The notes beneath the pieces are model-generated. The model had not been told where the DNA came from. It saw nothing but the letters and a program-made list of their open reading frames with translations, and did not search any database. A stretch of 64,000 nt of DNA from contig JAFXXU010000058.1 in the NCBI GenBank assembly GCA_017542125.1, forward strand, positions 124,001-188,000, in the 5' to 3' direction. Origin of the DNA: Ruminococcus sp. Lineage in GTDB: Bacteria; Bacillota; Clostridia; Oscillospirales; Ruminococcaceae. The position numbers and the translations under genes are program-made. Positions 48,368 to 57,967 of the stretch are shown piece after piece (the stretch's first letter is position 1; every line of letters starts with the position of its first letter).

Positions 48368-48622
48368 ATGGAGTTTATTCATATCAGAGACGGAGATTAT
48401 ACCTGTCAGCAATGGTTTGATAAGCTGAACGAACTTGAAAGAGGAAGCTCTAACGGAGAAGAAGTAACTGTCGTAAGAACTGATAGCGGCTTCGCCACCA
48501 AGCTCTATGAAAATGGAAAGTTCATAGAGGACGTTGCAATCCACCTGCATATAGCGGAGGCTTACGATTACGTTAGGTGCTATTTGAAGAGACATCCTGA
48601 TATCGGATTTTACATCGTATAA
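48368..48622 (+). CDS. Hypothetical protein, 84 aa
   Basis: ATG 8 nt after an AGGAGGCG site. Mixed alpha/beta (IHIRDGDYTCQQWFDKLNEL, GEEVTVVRTDSGFATKLYEN). No motif recognised; part of accessory unit B. Confidence 0.5.
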   Translation: MEFIHIRDGDYTCQQWFDKLNELERGSSNGEEVTVVRTDSGFATKLYENGKFIEDVAIHLHIAEAYDYVRCYLKRHPDIGFYIV

Positions 48623-48639
48623 GTTGGAGGTGGAGAAAA

Positions 48640-48870
48640 ATGCCAAAGTTCAAGGTTGAAGTCAGAGAAGTCCTCATAAAGCACGTTTTGGTTGAAGCAG
48701 ATGACAGAGCAGAAGCAGAAGAAAAGGTAGAGAGAGCATACAATGCAGAAAAGATAGTGCTTGATTACAGAGATTTCGACGGTGCCGAGTTCAGCGCAGA
48801 CGATATAGACGAGTCGGAGTACGAGGAGCTTGCAGATCTCGACGGACTCGACATCATAGAAGAAGAGTGA
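48640..48870 (+). CDS. DpnD/PcfM-like small protein, 76 aa
   Basis: KFKVEVREVLIKHVLVEAD, then AEAEEKVERAYNAEKIVLDY and FDGAEF match the DpnD/PcfM domain seen in phages, plasmids and conjugative elements. The rest is a strongly acidic tail (DIDESEYEELADLDGLDIIE). Biochemical role of the family is not known. GGAGGTGG site. Confidence 0.75.
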   Translation: MPKFKVEVREVLIKHVLVEADDRAEAEEKVERAYNAEKIVLDYRDFDGAEFSADDIDESEYEELADLDGLDIIEEE

Positions 48871-48874
48871 GGCG

Positions 48875-49057
48875 ATGAAAGTGAAAGTCACATACCGCGA
48901 GAGGATGTTCATAGGCGACTACCGCTGCATTGACCACGAAAGGACAATCAGCGTTGAAAGAACTTTCAGAAATGGGAACATCCTGTATTGCTGTCTTGAC
49001 AGGTTCAATGTAATTGCAATAAGCAATGAAGACATAATCAGGATAGGAGATGATTGA
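48875..49057 (+). CDS. Small hypothetical protein, 60 aa
   Basis: Beta-rich (VKVTYRERMFIGDYRCIDHE, NILYCCLDRFNVIAISNEDI). Starts 4 nt after the DpnD/PcfM-like stop and ends just before the next start. Unrecognised. Confidence 0.5.
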   Translation: MKVKVTYRERMFIGDYRCIDHERTISVERTFRNGNILYCCLDRFNVIAISNEDIIRIGDD

Positions 49058-49255
49058 ATGAAAAAGGTGTTTTACAGCGTAACGACAGTTTTTCACGATA
49101 ACGGATCTGTAAACGCTATCATCACAAGCACAAAGGCGGCAGAAGAGAAGCCTGAAAGAAGTTTTGCAAGTTTAAGCGACAAGGACCTTTACGTCGATTG
49201 GTTCGACACTTACGAGGAAGCAGAAAAGTTTGCAGAGGAAGCAAAGAAAGCATAA
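49058..49255 (+). CDS. Small hypothetical protein, 65 aa
   Basis: A beta segment (KKVFYSVTTVFHDNGSVNAI), a linker and a helix (TYEEAEKFAEEAKKA), like short phage domains that add a beta strand plus helix. It starts at the base after the previous stop. Unrecognised. Confidence 0.5.
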   Translation: MKKVFYSVTTVFHDNGSVNAIITSTKAAEEKPERSFASLSDKDLYVDWFDTYEEAEKFAEEAKKA

Positions 49256-49268
49256 GGAGGAATGATTT

Positions 49269-49703
49269 ATGCCAAACGCATACGCAGAAATGAAAGCAAG
49301 GCAGCAGAAAGAGTTTGACGCTTTCCCTCTCGGGGCAGCGTTCAGTGACGAACAGTTCGTCGAGATGATGAACAAGTGGGGTCTGACTGAAAAGGACACC
49401 GACAAGATAGTTACCGTGTTCAACGGATGCTTTGTAAGAAAGATTGATCTTGCCGAGTTCCACAGGCTCCTCGATAAGTTCGACAAGGAGAAAGAGGAAG
49501 CTATCAAGGCAGACACGACAGGCGAGGGCTTCATCAAGGATATGTTCTATCACGAGCTTTGCAACCACGAGTACAGTTATACAATGGATCCCGGAGACAC
49601 GTTCGACGCTCTCGGCTACACGGCAGAACAGATACTCGCAGATGCAAGGCTTAGCAGAGGCTTTTGCCTTGCAGAGACAGAAGCAAGGGAGGTCGGTTGG
49701 TAA
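49269..49703 (+). CDS. Hypothetical protein, 144 aa
   Basis: Helical, with conserved-looking blocks: LGAAFSDEQFVEMMNKWGL, YHELCNHEYSYTMDPGDTFD and LGYTAEQILADARL. Similar proteins are common in gut Firmicutes phages, function unknown. AAGGAGG site. Overlaps the next gene by one base. Confidence 0.6.
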   Translation: MPNAYAEMKARQQKEFDAFPLGAAFSDEQFVEMMNKWGLTEKDTDKIVTVFNGCFVRKIDLAEFHRLLDKFDKEKEEAIKADTTGEGFIKDMFYHELCNHEYSYTMDPGDTFDALGYTAEQILADARLSRGFCLAETEAREVGW

Positions 49704-49888
49704 TGCCCTACGTCAAAGACAGACATTACAAGAACCTCTGCGAGCGACACGGAGTCAGCGAAGCGCAGATCAAAGACGGAGTTGATACCATAAGCAAGAG
49801 CCTTGACAAGATAGTTGAGCCCGATGTCCTCGTTGCGATATGCGAGCTTTTGCTTTATGGAGATATTGATTATGAGAGAGGTGAGTGA
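49703..49888 (+). CDS. Small hypothetical protein, 61 aa
   Basis: Starts on the last base of the previous stop (TAATG overlap). PYVKDRHYKNLCERHGVSEA then a helical DTISKSLDKIVEPDVLVAI. Unrecognised; next to last gene of the prophage. Confidence 0.5.
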   Translation: MPYVKDRHYKNLCERHGVSEAQIKDGVDTISKSLDKIVEPDVLVAICELLLYGDIDYERGE

Positions 49889-49889
49889 A

Positions 49890-50075
49890 ATGGCTTACAA
49901 GAGAAGGACCCGTGATGAATACGAGCTTTACGGTTGGTACGACGGAGAGTGGTCGTATGTTCTCACCGAGGACTCATTGTCGTTGATAAAAAAGCGCAGA
50001 CGTGAGTACATCGAAAACGAGCCCGGGGTTCCTTTCAAGATCATCAAGAGGAGAATACCGCTTGACAAAGGCTAA
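49890..50075 (+). CDS. Small basic hypothetical protein, 61 aa (last prophage gene)
   Basis: ATG behind GAGAGGTG. AYKRRTRDEYELYGWYDGEW, a Trp/Tyr-rich start, then a basic helix and strand (KKRRREYIENEPGVPFKIIK). The promoter of the next chromosomal gene overlaps its 3' end, so the phage/host junction lies at or just after its stop. Confidence 0.55.
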   Translation: MAYKRRTRDEYELYGWYDGEWSYVLTEDSLSLIKKRRREYIENEPGVPFKIIKRRIPLDKG

Positions 50076-50090
50076 AGAAAAGTGTATCAT
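50062..50090 (+). promoter_or_regulatory. Promoter for the first chromosomal gene
   Basis: TTGACA (50062-50067), 17-bp spacer, TATCAT (50085-50090). The -35 lies inside the last small phage gene, so if the junction is after 50,075 the host PAS gene would be driven from a phage-provided promoter. Confidence 0.65.
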
Positions 50091-50123
50091 AAGTATGAAC
50101 GAGAAAAAAGACGTTTGACTCGC

Positions 50124-50149
50124 ATCAGCATAGCAGATTGTATGCTGAT
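50124..50149. promoter_or_regulatory. 9-bp inverted repeat near the prophage/host junction
   Basis: ATCAGCATA and TATGCTGAT are perfectly complementary around GCAGATTG. It lies in the leader of the PAS gene, 14 nt before its ribosome site. It could be an operator, a leader hairpin, or part of the attachment site where the prophage ends. Confidence 0.45.
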
Positions 50150-50168
50150 AGTTTAGGAGGTCGCTTCT

Positions 50169-50894
50169 ATGGAGTTCAAGCAAGACCTGGGCTGGAAAGC
50201 CTGTTACGATGAAGAAAGAGAGATCTATACCGCAGAGACCAGCTGGAGAGGGGCGTATCATCTTTATGAGATAAATAAGGAGACCTATGATAAGCTCGGT
50301 GCGGAGTGTGAGAACGCCAGTCGGCTAATTCATGAAGGCCGTTGTCTGTTTGAAGCCGACGACGATTATTACACCATGCCCTACTATATTGCTCACGACA
50401 ATGACTATGCCACGATCGCACCCTGGGCTGACGCCAAGAGGCGTGCCGATGCCATGGAGGAGTACTTCAGAAAGAAAGAAGAGGAGGAGGCTGCCCGCAA
50501 AGCAAAGAATAATAAGCTCATTCAGATGGCGTCTTTGTATAAGGCAGTCCTCGACGCGGACAGAGCCCCGATAGTGGTCTGTGCATGGGGTCATGAGATA
50601 GTTTACATGAACCCTGCCGCCTGTGAGAAATACGCCAAGTGGGGCGGAGTTTCGCTTATCGGGAAGTCTCTGCTCGACTGCCACAATGAGGAGTCGCAGA
50701 AGAAGATATCCGATGTGCTTAATTGGTTTATGCTGTCTCACGACAACAACATTGTCTACACGTTCAGAAACGACAAGGAAAACAAGGACGTCTATATGGT
50801 CGCTCTGCGAAACGATGAGGGTGCTCTTATCGGCTACTACGAAAAGCATGAGTATCGCGATCATGAGACGATGAAGATGTATGATATCAAGTAA
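50169..50894 (+). CDS. PAS-domain protein
   Basis: 241 residues. The C-terminal ~120 residues are a PAS fold: LIQMASLYKAVLDADRAPIV, VYMNPAACEKYAKWGGVSLI-type core, GKSLLDCHNEES and YMVALRNDEGALIGYYEKHE. The N-terminal part is acidic and helical. No kinase or cyclase output domain is present, so it probably senses a small ligand and works with a partner. GC-richer codon use than the phage genes marks the start of chromosomal DNA. AGGAGG site. Confidence 0.8.
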   Translation: MEFKQDLGWKACYDEEREIYTAETSWRGAYHLYEINKETYDKLGAECENASRLIHEGRCLFEADDDYYTMPYYIAHDNDYATIAPWADAKRRADAMEEYFRKKEEEEAARKAKNNKLIQMASLYKAVLDADRAPIVVCAWGHEIVYMNPAACEKYAKWGGVSLIGKSLLDCHNEESQKKISDVLNWFMLSHDNNIVYTFRNDKENKDVYMVALRNDEGALIGYYEKHEYRDHETMKMYDIK

Positions 50895-51355
50895 TGACTA
50901 TGAAGATAATTGATTTCTATTCTTCCCCCGACCGTGAGCATTGGCTCTCACAGCTGAGGCTTTGCGATTGGTCGGCAGGTTATTGGATCGTTGAGCTGAT
51001 CGAAAAGGATTGGTTTTACGAAACTGTCGGCAGCAATTCAAAGCTGCTGCTCCTGACAGACGGAGATAAGCTGGTGAGCTTCTGCACTCTCTCCGAGCGT
51101 GATGACATCCCCGATACCACGCTTACCCCCTGGGTAGGATTTGTTTACACCTACCCCGAATACAGAAGGCAGCGCCGCTTCGGTCATCTGCTCGAAGAAG
51201 CCGAGAGGATAGCATCAGAACAGGGCTTTGAAGCTCTCTATATCTCCACCGACCATATAGGACTGTATGAAAAATACGGCTGCGAGCTGCTCGGCATAAT
51301 GACCGATATGCGCGGAGGGGATTCGCGGGTATATGTCAAGAGATTCAATAAATGA
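50894..51355 (+). CDS. GNAT-family N-acetyltransferase
   Basis: 153 residues. TPWVGFVYTYPEYRRQRRFGHLLEEAE (read as motif A around residues 75-100) has the R/Q-x-x-G/A-type acetyl-CoA loop, and LYISTDHIGLYEKYGCELLG is the usual C-terminal substrate/cofactor strand. Substrate unknown. It overlaps the PAS gene's stop, so the two are probably co-expressed. Confidence 0.85.
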   Translation: MTMKIIDFYSSPDREHWLSQLRLCDWSAGYWIVELIEKDWFYETVGSNSKLLLLTDGDKLVSFCTLSERDDIPDTTLTPWVGFVYTYPEYRRQRRFGHLLEEAERIASEQGFEALYISTDHIGLYEKYGCELLGIMTDMRGGDSRVYVKRFNK

Positions 51356-51370
51356 TCCGGGAGAAATGAT

Positions 51371-53084
<1,714 letters not shown>

Positions 53085-53123
53085 ACGAAAAGCTCTGAAA
53101 TAAGAATATCCGGAGGGATAACA

Positions 53124-53837
53124 ATGAATGAAAAAAAGGAAGAGTACAGTACAAAAGCCGGTATAATCCTTATCATTAACGCTTTGCTGTATGTGGTTTG
53201 GGCTGCCTCGCCTGTTCTGCTTCTGGGGATCCTGATGGCTCTGATCGTCAACGGCGAGTTTATAATGGTCCCTGTGCTGCTGGTCATGCTGGTAGGGTGG
53301 GTCATATTTACCAGGTTCTTTTTCAACCACGATGCCAAGCGCCGTGAAAAGGAAGAGCAGGATTACAGAGCCGCTAATATTACCCAATACACCGTCGATT
53401 GCGGCTGGCTCGGGACTTTGAGGTTCGATTACGACAAGAAGATCAATCGAAGCAAACTTGTTGACAAGCTGCCCGATATATTCGTTACTGAAGAAACCGC
53501 AGAGCTTTCCGCCGATACCCCGATGGTGGACGGAAAGGTCATAGAGATGATCATTAACCGGCTGTTCACCGACAGAGTGATGATCTTTCAGGAAACTGCT
53601 CAGCGCTTTGAACAGCTGGCAGATCGGCTGCCGGATCTGAGTATCCTGTTTGAAAGAGTACATCCCACAGCGCTGAGACTTCTGGAGATAAATATCGAAG
53701 GCAGCGATGTTCACTGTGAATTTGTGATCCTTGGGCTTGCCGAGGATGTATTTGCAACGGTCAGCTTTGTCAACGGATTTTTCGGATATAATTATGTACT
53801 GCGGAGTGGTGACTTTGAAATGCCTTGCGATCTTTGA
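53124..53837 (+). CDS. Membrane-anchored hypothetical protein, 237 aa
   Basis: Two hydrophobic helices at about residues 12-33 (GIILIINALLYVVWAASPVL) and 38-60 (MALIVNGEFIMVPVLLVMLV), then a ~175-residue cytosolic domain (YTVDCGWLGTLRFDYDKKIN, DRVMIFQETAQRFEQLADRL). No family recognised. CGGAGG site upstream. Overlaps the HAD gene. Confidence 0.6.
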   Translation: MNEKKEEYSTKAGIILIINALLYVVWAASPVLLLGILMALIVNGEFIMVPVLLVMLVGWVIFTRFFFNHDAKRREKEEQDYRAANITQYTVDCGWLGTLRFDYDKKINRSKLVDKLPDIFVTEETAELSADTPMVDGKVIEMIINRLFTDRVMIFQETAQRFEQLADRLPDLSILFERVHPTALRLLEINIEGSDVHCEFVILGLAEDVFATVSFVNGFFGYNYVLRSGDFEMPCDL

Positions 53838-54471
53838 TCTTGACGGGACACTTGTGAATTCAATATACGATCTGGCTGATGCTGTCAACACAGCTCTTGC
53901 CGAGAGGGGCTATCCTGTTCATTCTGTGGATGAATACAGGTTTTTTGTCGGCAACGGTGCCAAAAAGCTCTGTGAGCGGGCTCTCCCCGAGGCCAGACGC
54001 TCGGAGGAGGAGACAGTCTCCTTACAGGGCAGGTTTTCTGAGATATACCGAAAGAACTGCCTTGTTAAGACGCTCCCCTATGACGGCATCCCGGAGCTTA
54101 TCGACAGGCTTTCTGATGCAGGTATCAAATGTGCCGTTGCCTCAAACAAGCCCGATGAATTCTCGAAGGAGATAGTTGAGGCGCTCTTCGGCAAGGGACG
54201 CTTTGATCTGGTCGTAGGCAAGCGGGAGGGTGTGCCCACTAAGCCCGCACCGCAGATCGTAGAGCATATACTCGGAGAGCTGGGTGTCCCCAAGGAGGAC
54301 AGCATCTTCATCGGAGACAGCTATGTTGACGTTGAGACCGCTCACAATGCCGGATTGCCATGCATAGGCTGCGTCTGGGGCTTTCGGGGCGAGAATGAGC
54401 TAAAAGCCGCCGGCTGCGATCATATAGCTTATAAGCCCGGTGATATATTCGATATCCTTACTGCAAACTGA
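53815..54471 (+). CDS. HAD-superfamily phosphatase (Gph/phosphoglycolate phosphatase-like)
   Basis: 218 residues. The HAD motifs are present: I FDLDGTLVNS (about 7-15), II CAVASNKP, III KPAPQIVEHIL and IV FIGDSYVDVETAHNAG. It has a helical cap after motif I. Probably dephosphorylates phosphoglycolate or another small phosphate ester. TTG start at 8 nt from GGAG is preferred; ATG is not available at the family N-terminus. Overlaps the membrane gene by 23 bp. Confidence 0.9.
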   Translation: MKCLAIFDLDGTLVNSIYDLADAVNTALAERGYPVHSVDEYRFFVGNGAKKLCERALPEARRSEEETVSLQGRFSEIYRKNCLVKTLPYDGIPELIDRLSDAGIKCAVASNKPDEFSKEIVEALFGKGRFDLVVGKREGVPTKPAPQIVEHILGELGVPKEDSIFIGDSYVDVETAHNAGLPCIGCVWGFRGENELKAAGCDHIAYKPGDIFDILTAN

Positions 54472-54492
54472 TTCTGGGAAAGGAGACTGCTT

Positions 54493-55107
54493 ATGCTTCT
54501 ATATGAATATCCCCAAAAGCTGAACCGTGTTCAGAAGCAGCAGAAGGCTGTCTCCGACCTGGCTGAGCACAAGAAAATGAACAAGGCGCTTATCCGCAGT
54601 TTGCTGATAGGTACGGGCATTTTTGTGCTGGCTTTGTTTGTAGATCTGGTGATAGTGAAGATACTGCTTATCCTGCTCGCTGTGGGGAACATAGCTGTTT
54701 CGCTGCTTCTGTACCGTTTCTCGGCGATGATGTTTGATACCGATCTTTATACCCGTATTTATGACGATCATATTGAGCATCGGCAGGGAAGGATGTTCGG
54801 CAGAAAGCATATGGACGTTTCACTTGCCTATGAGGATATTGCCGGCTCGGAGCAGACCCCCCAGGGCAAAATGGTTTTTACGCTCAGAGACGATGCCTCT
54901 CCCTCTGTGGAGGGCGCGGACAAAAGGACTCTGGCGGAGCTTTCCCAGCATAAGCTCACCCTATATTTTCAGGATCTCAATGCCAAGCTGTATCTGATCA
55001 ATGAGCTGTATATCAAGATCAAGTATCACAAAAAGGAATATAACGTCATCGAGGATGAAGAGGATGAGGACGATCTCTGGGATCCTCTCCACAAGCACGG
55101 ATTGTAA
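54493..55107 (+). CDS. Membrane protein with two helices, 204 aa
   Basis: Hydrophobic helices at about 36-54 (SLLIGTGIFVLALFVDLVIV) and 55-77 (ILLILLAVGNIAVSLLLYRF), then a ~115-residue beta-rich cytosolic domain resembling PH-like/DUF membrane proteins (HMDVSLAYEDIAGSEQTPQG), ending in an acidic tail. GGAGA site. Function unknown. Confidence 0.6.
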   Translation: MLLYEYPQKLNRVQKQQKAVSDLAEHKKMNKALIRSLLIGTGIFVLALFVDLVIVKILLILLAVGNIAVSLLLYRFSAMMFDTDLYTRIYDDHIEHRQGRMFGRKHMDVSLAYEDIAGSEQTPQGKMVFTLRDDASPSVEGADKRTLAELSQHKLTLYFQDLNAKLYLINELYIKIKYHKKEYNVIEDEEDEDDLWDPLHKHGL

Positions 55108-55125
55108 ATTTTTTGTTACGGGGTC

Positions 55126-55154
55126 TTGCAAACTCCGGGCTTTTGTGATAGTAT
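55126..55154 (+). promoter_or_regulatory. Promoter upstream of the T-box leader
   Basis: TTGCAA (55126-55131), 17-bp spacer ending TGTGA, TAGTAT (55149-55154). Transcription would start about 55,161, at the base of the T-box structure. Confidence 0.6.
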
Positions 55155-55179
55155 ATAAAATGTATTGAATATCACTTAA

Positions 55180-55436
55180 ACACTGTGACCGAGAGAGTAA
55201 GCAGAAAACAATACTTTTCAGAGAGAGCCGCACGCCTCTGGCGCTGCTGAAAGCGGCTTACTGTATGATCTGCCGAAGTTCACTCGTGAGTGGCTGCACC
55301 GAAGGCTCCGGCTTGTAAGTGCGGACGCAGAAGCTGCGTTAAGGCTGCGGGAGTGTCGGCTCCTTTAGACGATAGGTGGTTTATAAGCAAGAGTTGTGTC
55401 TTGTCCTGTTATGTTGGGGCAAGATTTTTTTATTCG
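55180..55436 (+). promoter_or_regulatory. T-box riboswitch
   Basis: The expected elements occur in order: AGAGAG (about 55220), GCTGAAAGC (55245), a specifier region, GAA..CACTCGTGAGTGGC...GAAG (55275-55304), a CGGACGC..GCTGCGTTA stem (55322-55342), the antiterminator/T-box sequence TAGGTGGT (55373-55380), and a terminator CTTGTCC...GGGGCAAG plus ATTTTTTT (55400-55430). Uncharged tRNA would favour the antiterminator. The specifier is not certain: GCC before GAA fits the usual position (Ala), while the downstream pheS-pheT pair would predict TTC, which occurs a few bases later. It controls the GNAT-methyltransferase-pheST operon. It fills the ~380-nt gap here. Confidence 0.85.
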
Positions 55437-55488
55437 GCTTCTGCGCTGTGCAGATACGCTGATAAGAATGATCTGTGAGGTGATCTGT

Positions 55489-56121
55489 TTGGAATACACG
55501 ATCAGGAAAATGTCTCCCGAGCTTGCCGATGATTATTTCGATTTCTTTGAAAACAGGGCTTTCTCTGACGGGTCGCCCTTCTATCCTTGCTACTGCACCG
55601 CTTACAATATGAGCAAGGAACGCATTGATGAGGAATTTGTCGCCAGGTGCAAAGAATACGGCGGCGGTGACGAGGGCTGGAAACGCGCCCTCAGAGAGTG
55701 CGCTGATCGTATGGTCAGTGCCGGAGAGGTTCAGGGCTATCTTGTATATGACAGATGCATCGTAGTGGGTTGGTGCAATTCCAATGACAGGCTGAATTAT
55801 TACAGAGTCGCGGAGTTCGACCCCTCAAATGTCCCGGCTGACAAGAGCTGCAGCTATTGCAAGGAAAAGGGCTTCATCAAGTCGGTGGTGTGCTTTGAGA
55901 TCGCCCCGGGATACCGTGGAAAGGGTATTGCGTCGCTCCTTCTGAACAAAGTATGTGAGGACGCAAAGGATGAGGGCTATACCTACGTTGAGGGCTATCC
56001 CGTAAAGGACGGCGGCTATGACGGCATTGCCTTCACGGGTCCAATGAAGCTTTACGATAAGCTTGGTTTCGAGCTCTATGAGCAGAACAGGGACTATACC
56101 ATAGTCCGCAAAAAGCTGTAA
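55489..56121 (+). CDS. GNAT-family N-acetyltransferase
   Basis: 210 residues, TTG start behind GAGGTGA. VVCFEIAPGYRGKGIASLLLN (about 133-153; motif A with RGKG) binds acetyl-CoA. An N-terminal Cys-rich patch (YPCYCTAYN) and CSYCKEKG occur in a subgroup of clostridial acetyltransferases. First gene after the T-box, so its dose follows tRNA charging together with pheST. Substrate unknown. Confidence 0.82.
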   Translation: MEYTIRKMSPELADDYFDFFENRAFSDGSPFYPCYCTAYNMSKERIDEEFVARCKEYGGGDEGWKRALRECADRMVSAGEVQGYLVYDRCIVVGWCNSNDRLNYYRVAEFDPSNVPADKSCSYCKEKGFIKSVVCFEIAPGYRGKGIASLLLNKVCEDAKDEGYTYVEGYPVKDGGYDGIAFTGPMKLYDKLGFELYEQNRDYTIVRKKL

Positions 56122-56125
56122 GACC

Positions 56126-56881
56126 ATGGAATTCCGTCTGGTGTTTGATTCTATCCCGGAGCAGTTTGATAAGTACAGAGTGCGCTATTCCCGGGAGATA
56201 TTTGACTATCTTATAGATAAGGCTCATATCGGCAAGGGAACTAAGGTGCTTGAAATAGGCCCGGGCACCGGGCAGGCTACCGACCCGATACTTGATACGG
56301 GCTGTGATTACACAGCCATTGAGCTCGGAACAAACTTCGCAGAGGTGCTTCGGAAGAAATACGGGAGACGAGATAACTACGCTCTTATAAACGACGACTT
56401 CATCACTCACGATTTCGGTGATGAGCACTTTGACCTCATTTATTCCGCTGCGACGATACAGTGGATACCGGAGGATATAGCATTTGACAAGACCTTTGCT
56501 CTGCTCAAACGCGGCGGGATGCTGGCTATGATGTATCTGTACGGCGACTATAAGTCTCCTGACCCGGAGCTGTTTGCCGATATCCAGAAGGTCTATGATG
56601 AGTATTACTTACCCGCTAAGAAATACGAGCATGGGAAGTTTGTCTACGACAATGCCGTCCTGCATGGCTTCACCGAGCTGGAAACTAGCAGCTTTAAGGG
56701 CAGGCGGGAATATACCGCAGATGAGTATCTTATGTATATCGGCACCCACAGCGATCATATCGTTCTGGAGGAGCCCTACAGGACGCCGTTCTTTGAGGGC
56801 GTGAGAGAATCCGTTATCCGTCACGGAAACAAGGTCGTCTTTGACGATTCTTATATTATCAAAACAGTACGCAAACCGTAA
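56126..56881 (+). CDS. Class I SAM-dependent methyltransferase
   Basis: 251 residues. Motif I is VLEIGPGTGQAT (about 41-52), with acidic motif II at YTAIELGTNFA and the post-I/IV region FDLIYSAATIQWIP. C-terminal ~90 residues form a variable cap. Small-molecule methyltransferase by appearance; substrate unknown. Starts 4 nt after the GNAT stop in the T-box operon. Confidence 0.85.
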   Translation: MEFRLVFDSIPEQFDKYRVRYSREIFDYLIDKAHIGKGTKVLEIGPGTGQATDPILDTGCDYTAIELGTNFAEVLRKKYGRRDNYALINDDFITHDFGDEHFDLIYSAATIQWIPEDIAFDKTFALLKRGGMLAMMYLYGDYKSPDPELFADIQKVYDEYYLPAKKYEHGKFVYDNAVLHGFTELETSSFKGRREYTADEYLMYIGTHSDHIVLEEPYRTPFFEGVRESVIRHGNKVVFDDSYIIKTVRKP

Positions 56882-56911
56882 AACAGTCAATTCTGTATAG
56901 GAGGAATAATA

Positions 56912-57931
56912 ATGAAGGAACAGCTCAAAAGCATTGAAGAGCGTGCCAAGTCGGAGCTTCAGAATGTTTCCGACATCAAGCTGCTCGAGGAGATCAGAGT
57001 AAAATTCTTGGGCAAGAAGGGTGAGCTCACTGCTATACTGAAGCAGATGGGCGGCCTTTCCGCTGAGGAAAGACCTGTTATCGGTCAGCTGGCAAATACC
57101 GTCCGCGCCGACATCGAAAAGGCTATCGGTGAGAAGCAGGCACAGATGAAGGCGGAGATCGCCGAGAAGAAGCTGGCTGCCGAAACTCTCGATGTAACTC
57201 TCCCCGGAAGAACTCCCAAGGTGGGCAGACCCCATCCCCTCAACGCTGTACTTGCAGAGGTGGAGGAAGTATTCCTCGGTATGGGCTTTGATATCGTAGA
57301 AGGCCCCGAGGTCGAGACCGATCATTACTGCTTTGAGGCACTCAATATGCCAAAGCATCACCCCGCAAGAGATACTCAGGATACATTCTATATAAACGAG
57401 AACGTCCTGCTGAGAACTCAGACATCTTCCGTTCAGATCAGAACTATGGAGAAGATGAAGCCCCCCATCAGGATCATCTCCCCCGGCAGAGTTTACCGCT
57501 CCGATGCGGTGGATGCTACTCACTCGCCTCTGTTCCATCAGATCGAGGGCCTTGTTATCGACAAGGGCATCACGATGGCAGACCTCAAGGGTACGCTTGA
57601 ACTGCTTATGAAGCGCCTCTACGGTGAGGACACCCAGATCAGGCTCCGTCCTCATCACTTCCCATACACCGAGCCCTCGGCAGAGGTGGATCTTATGTGC
57701 TTCAACTGCCACGGCAAGGGCTGCTCAATGTGCAAGCAGGAGGGTTATGTAGAGCTTCTCGGCGCAGGTATGGTGCATCCCAAGGTGCTTGCCGACTGCG
57801 GCATTGATCCGGAGGTCTATTCCGGATTCGCATTCGGTATCGGTCTGGAGCGTATCACTATGGGACGCTACAACATCAACGATATGCGTCTGCTTTACGA
57901 AAACGACATGAGATTTTTGGAGCAGTTCTGA
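56912..57931 (+). CDS. pheS: Phenylalanyl-tRNA synthetase alpha subunit
   Basis: 339 residues, usual length. N-terminal coiled coil (about 1-80). The class II core follows: HPLNAVLAEVEEVFLGMGFD, NMPKHHPARDTQDTFY, RTQTSSVQIRTM, FHQIEGLVIDKG, the motif 2 and 3 regions and GFAFGIGLERITM. With PheT it forms the (alpha-beta)2 enzyme that charges tRNA-Phe. AGGAGG site; 36 nt before pheT. Confidence 0.97.
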   Translation: MKEQLKSIEERAKSELQNVSDIKLLEEIRVKFLGKKGELTAILKQMGGLSAEERPVIGQLANTVRADIEKAIGEKQAQMKAEIAEKKLAAETLDVTLPGRTPKVGRPHPLNAVLAEVEEVFLGMGFDIVEGPEVETDHYCFEALNMPKHHPARDTQDTFYINENVLLRTQTSSVQIRTMEKMKPPIRIISPGRVYRSDAVDATHSPLFHQIEGLVIDKGITMADLKGTLELLMKRLYGEDTQIRLRPHHFPYTEPSAEVDLMCFNCHGKGCSMCKQEGYVELLGAGMVHPKVLADCGIDPEVYSGFAFGIGLERITMGRYNINDMRLLYENDMRFLEQF

Positions 57932-57967
57932 TCTGTCTGAATTGAAGAATTACGGAGGTATAATTAT

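Larger units (their letters stand above)
1..50100. mobile_element. Prophage (right-hand ~50 kb; left end outside window)
   Basis: A continuous phage gene order runs from regulation and recombination through replication, packaging, head, tail, DGR, lysis and accessory genes. Almost everything is on the plus strand with tight spacing and frequent stop/start overlaps. Chromosomal genes (PAS, GNAT, tgt, pheST) begin at 50,169, so the right boundary lies between the last small phage gene (50,075) and about 50,160. No integrase was seen, so the integration and immunity genes are expected to the left, where the promoter at 43-71 points. The long non-contractile-type tail gene set (tail tube, tape measure, Dit, Tal; no sheath seen) suggests a siphovirus. 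The exact right junction is inferred, not seen as an att repeat. Confidence 0.9.

Noticed and set aside
50076-50168. tRNA gene as integration site
   Set aside because: No cloverleaf, T-loop GGTTCGA-type sequence or CCA end is visible around the junction.
55290-55478. 62-codon frame inside the T-box leader
   Set aside because: It overlaps conserved riboswitch elements and the terminator, and has no ribosome site.
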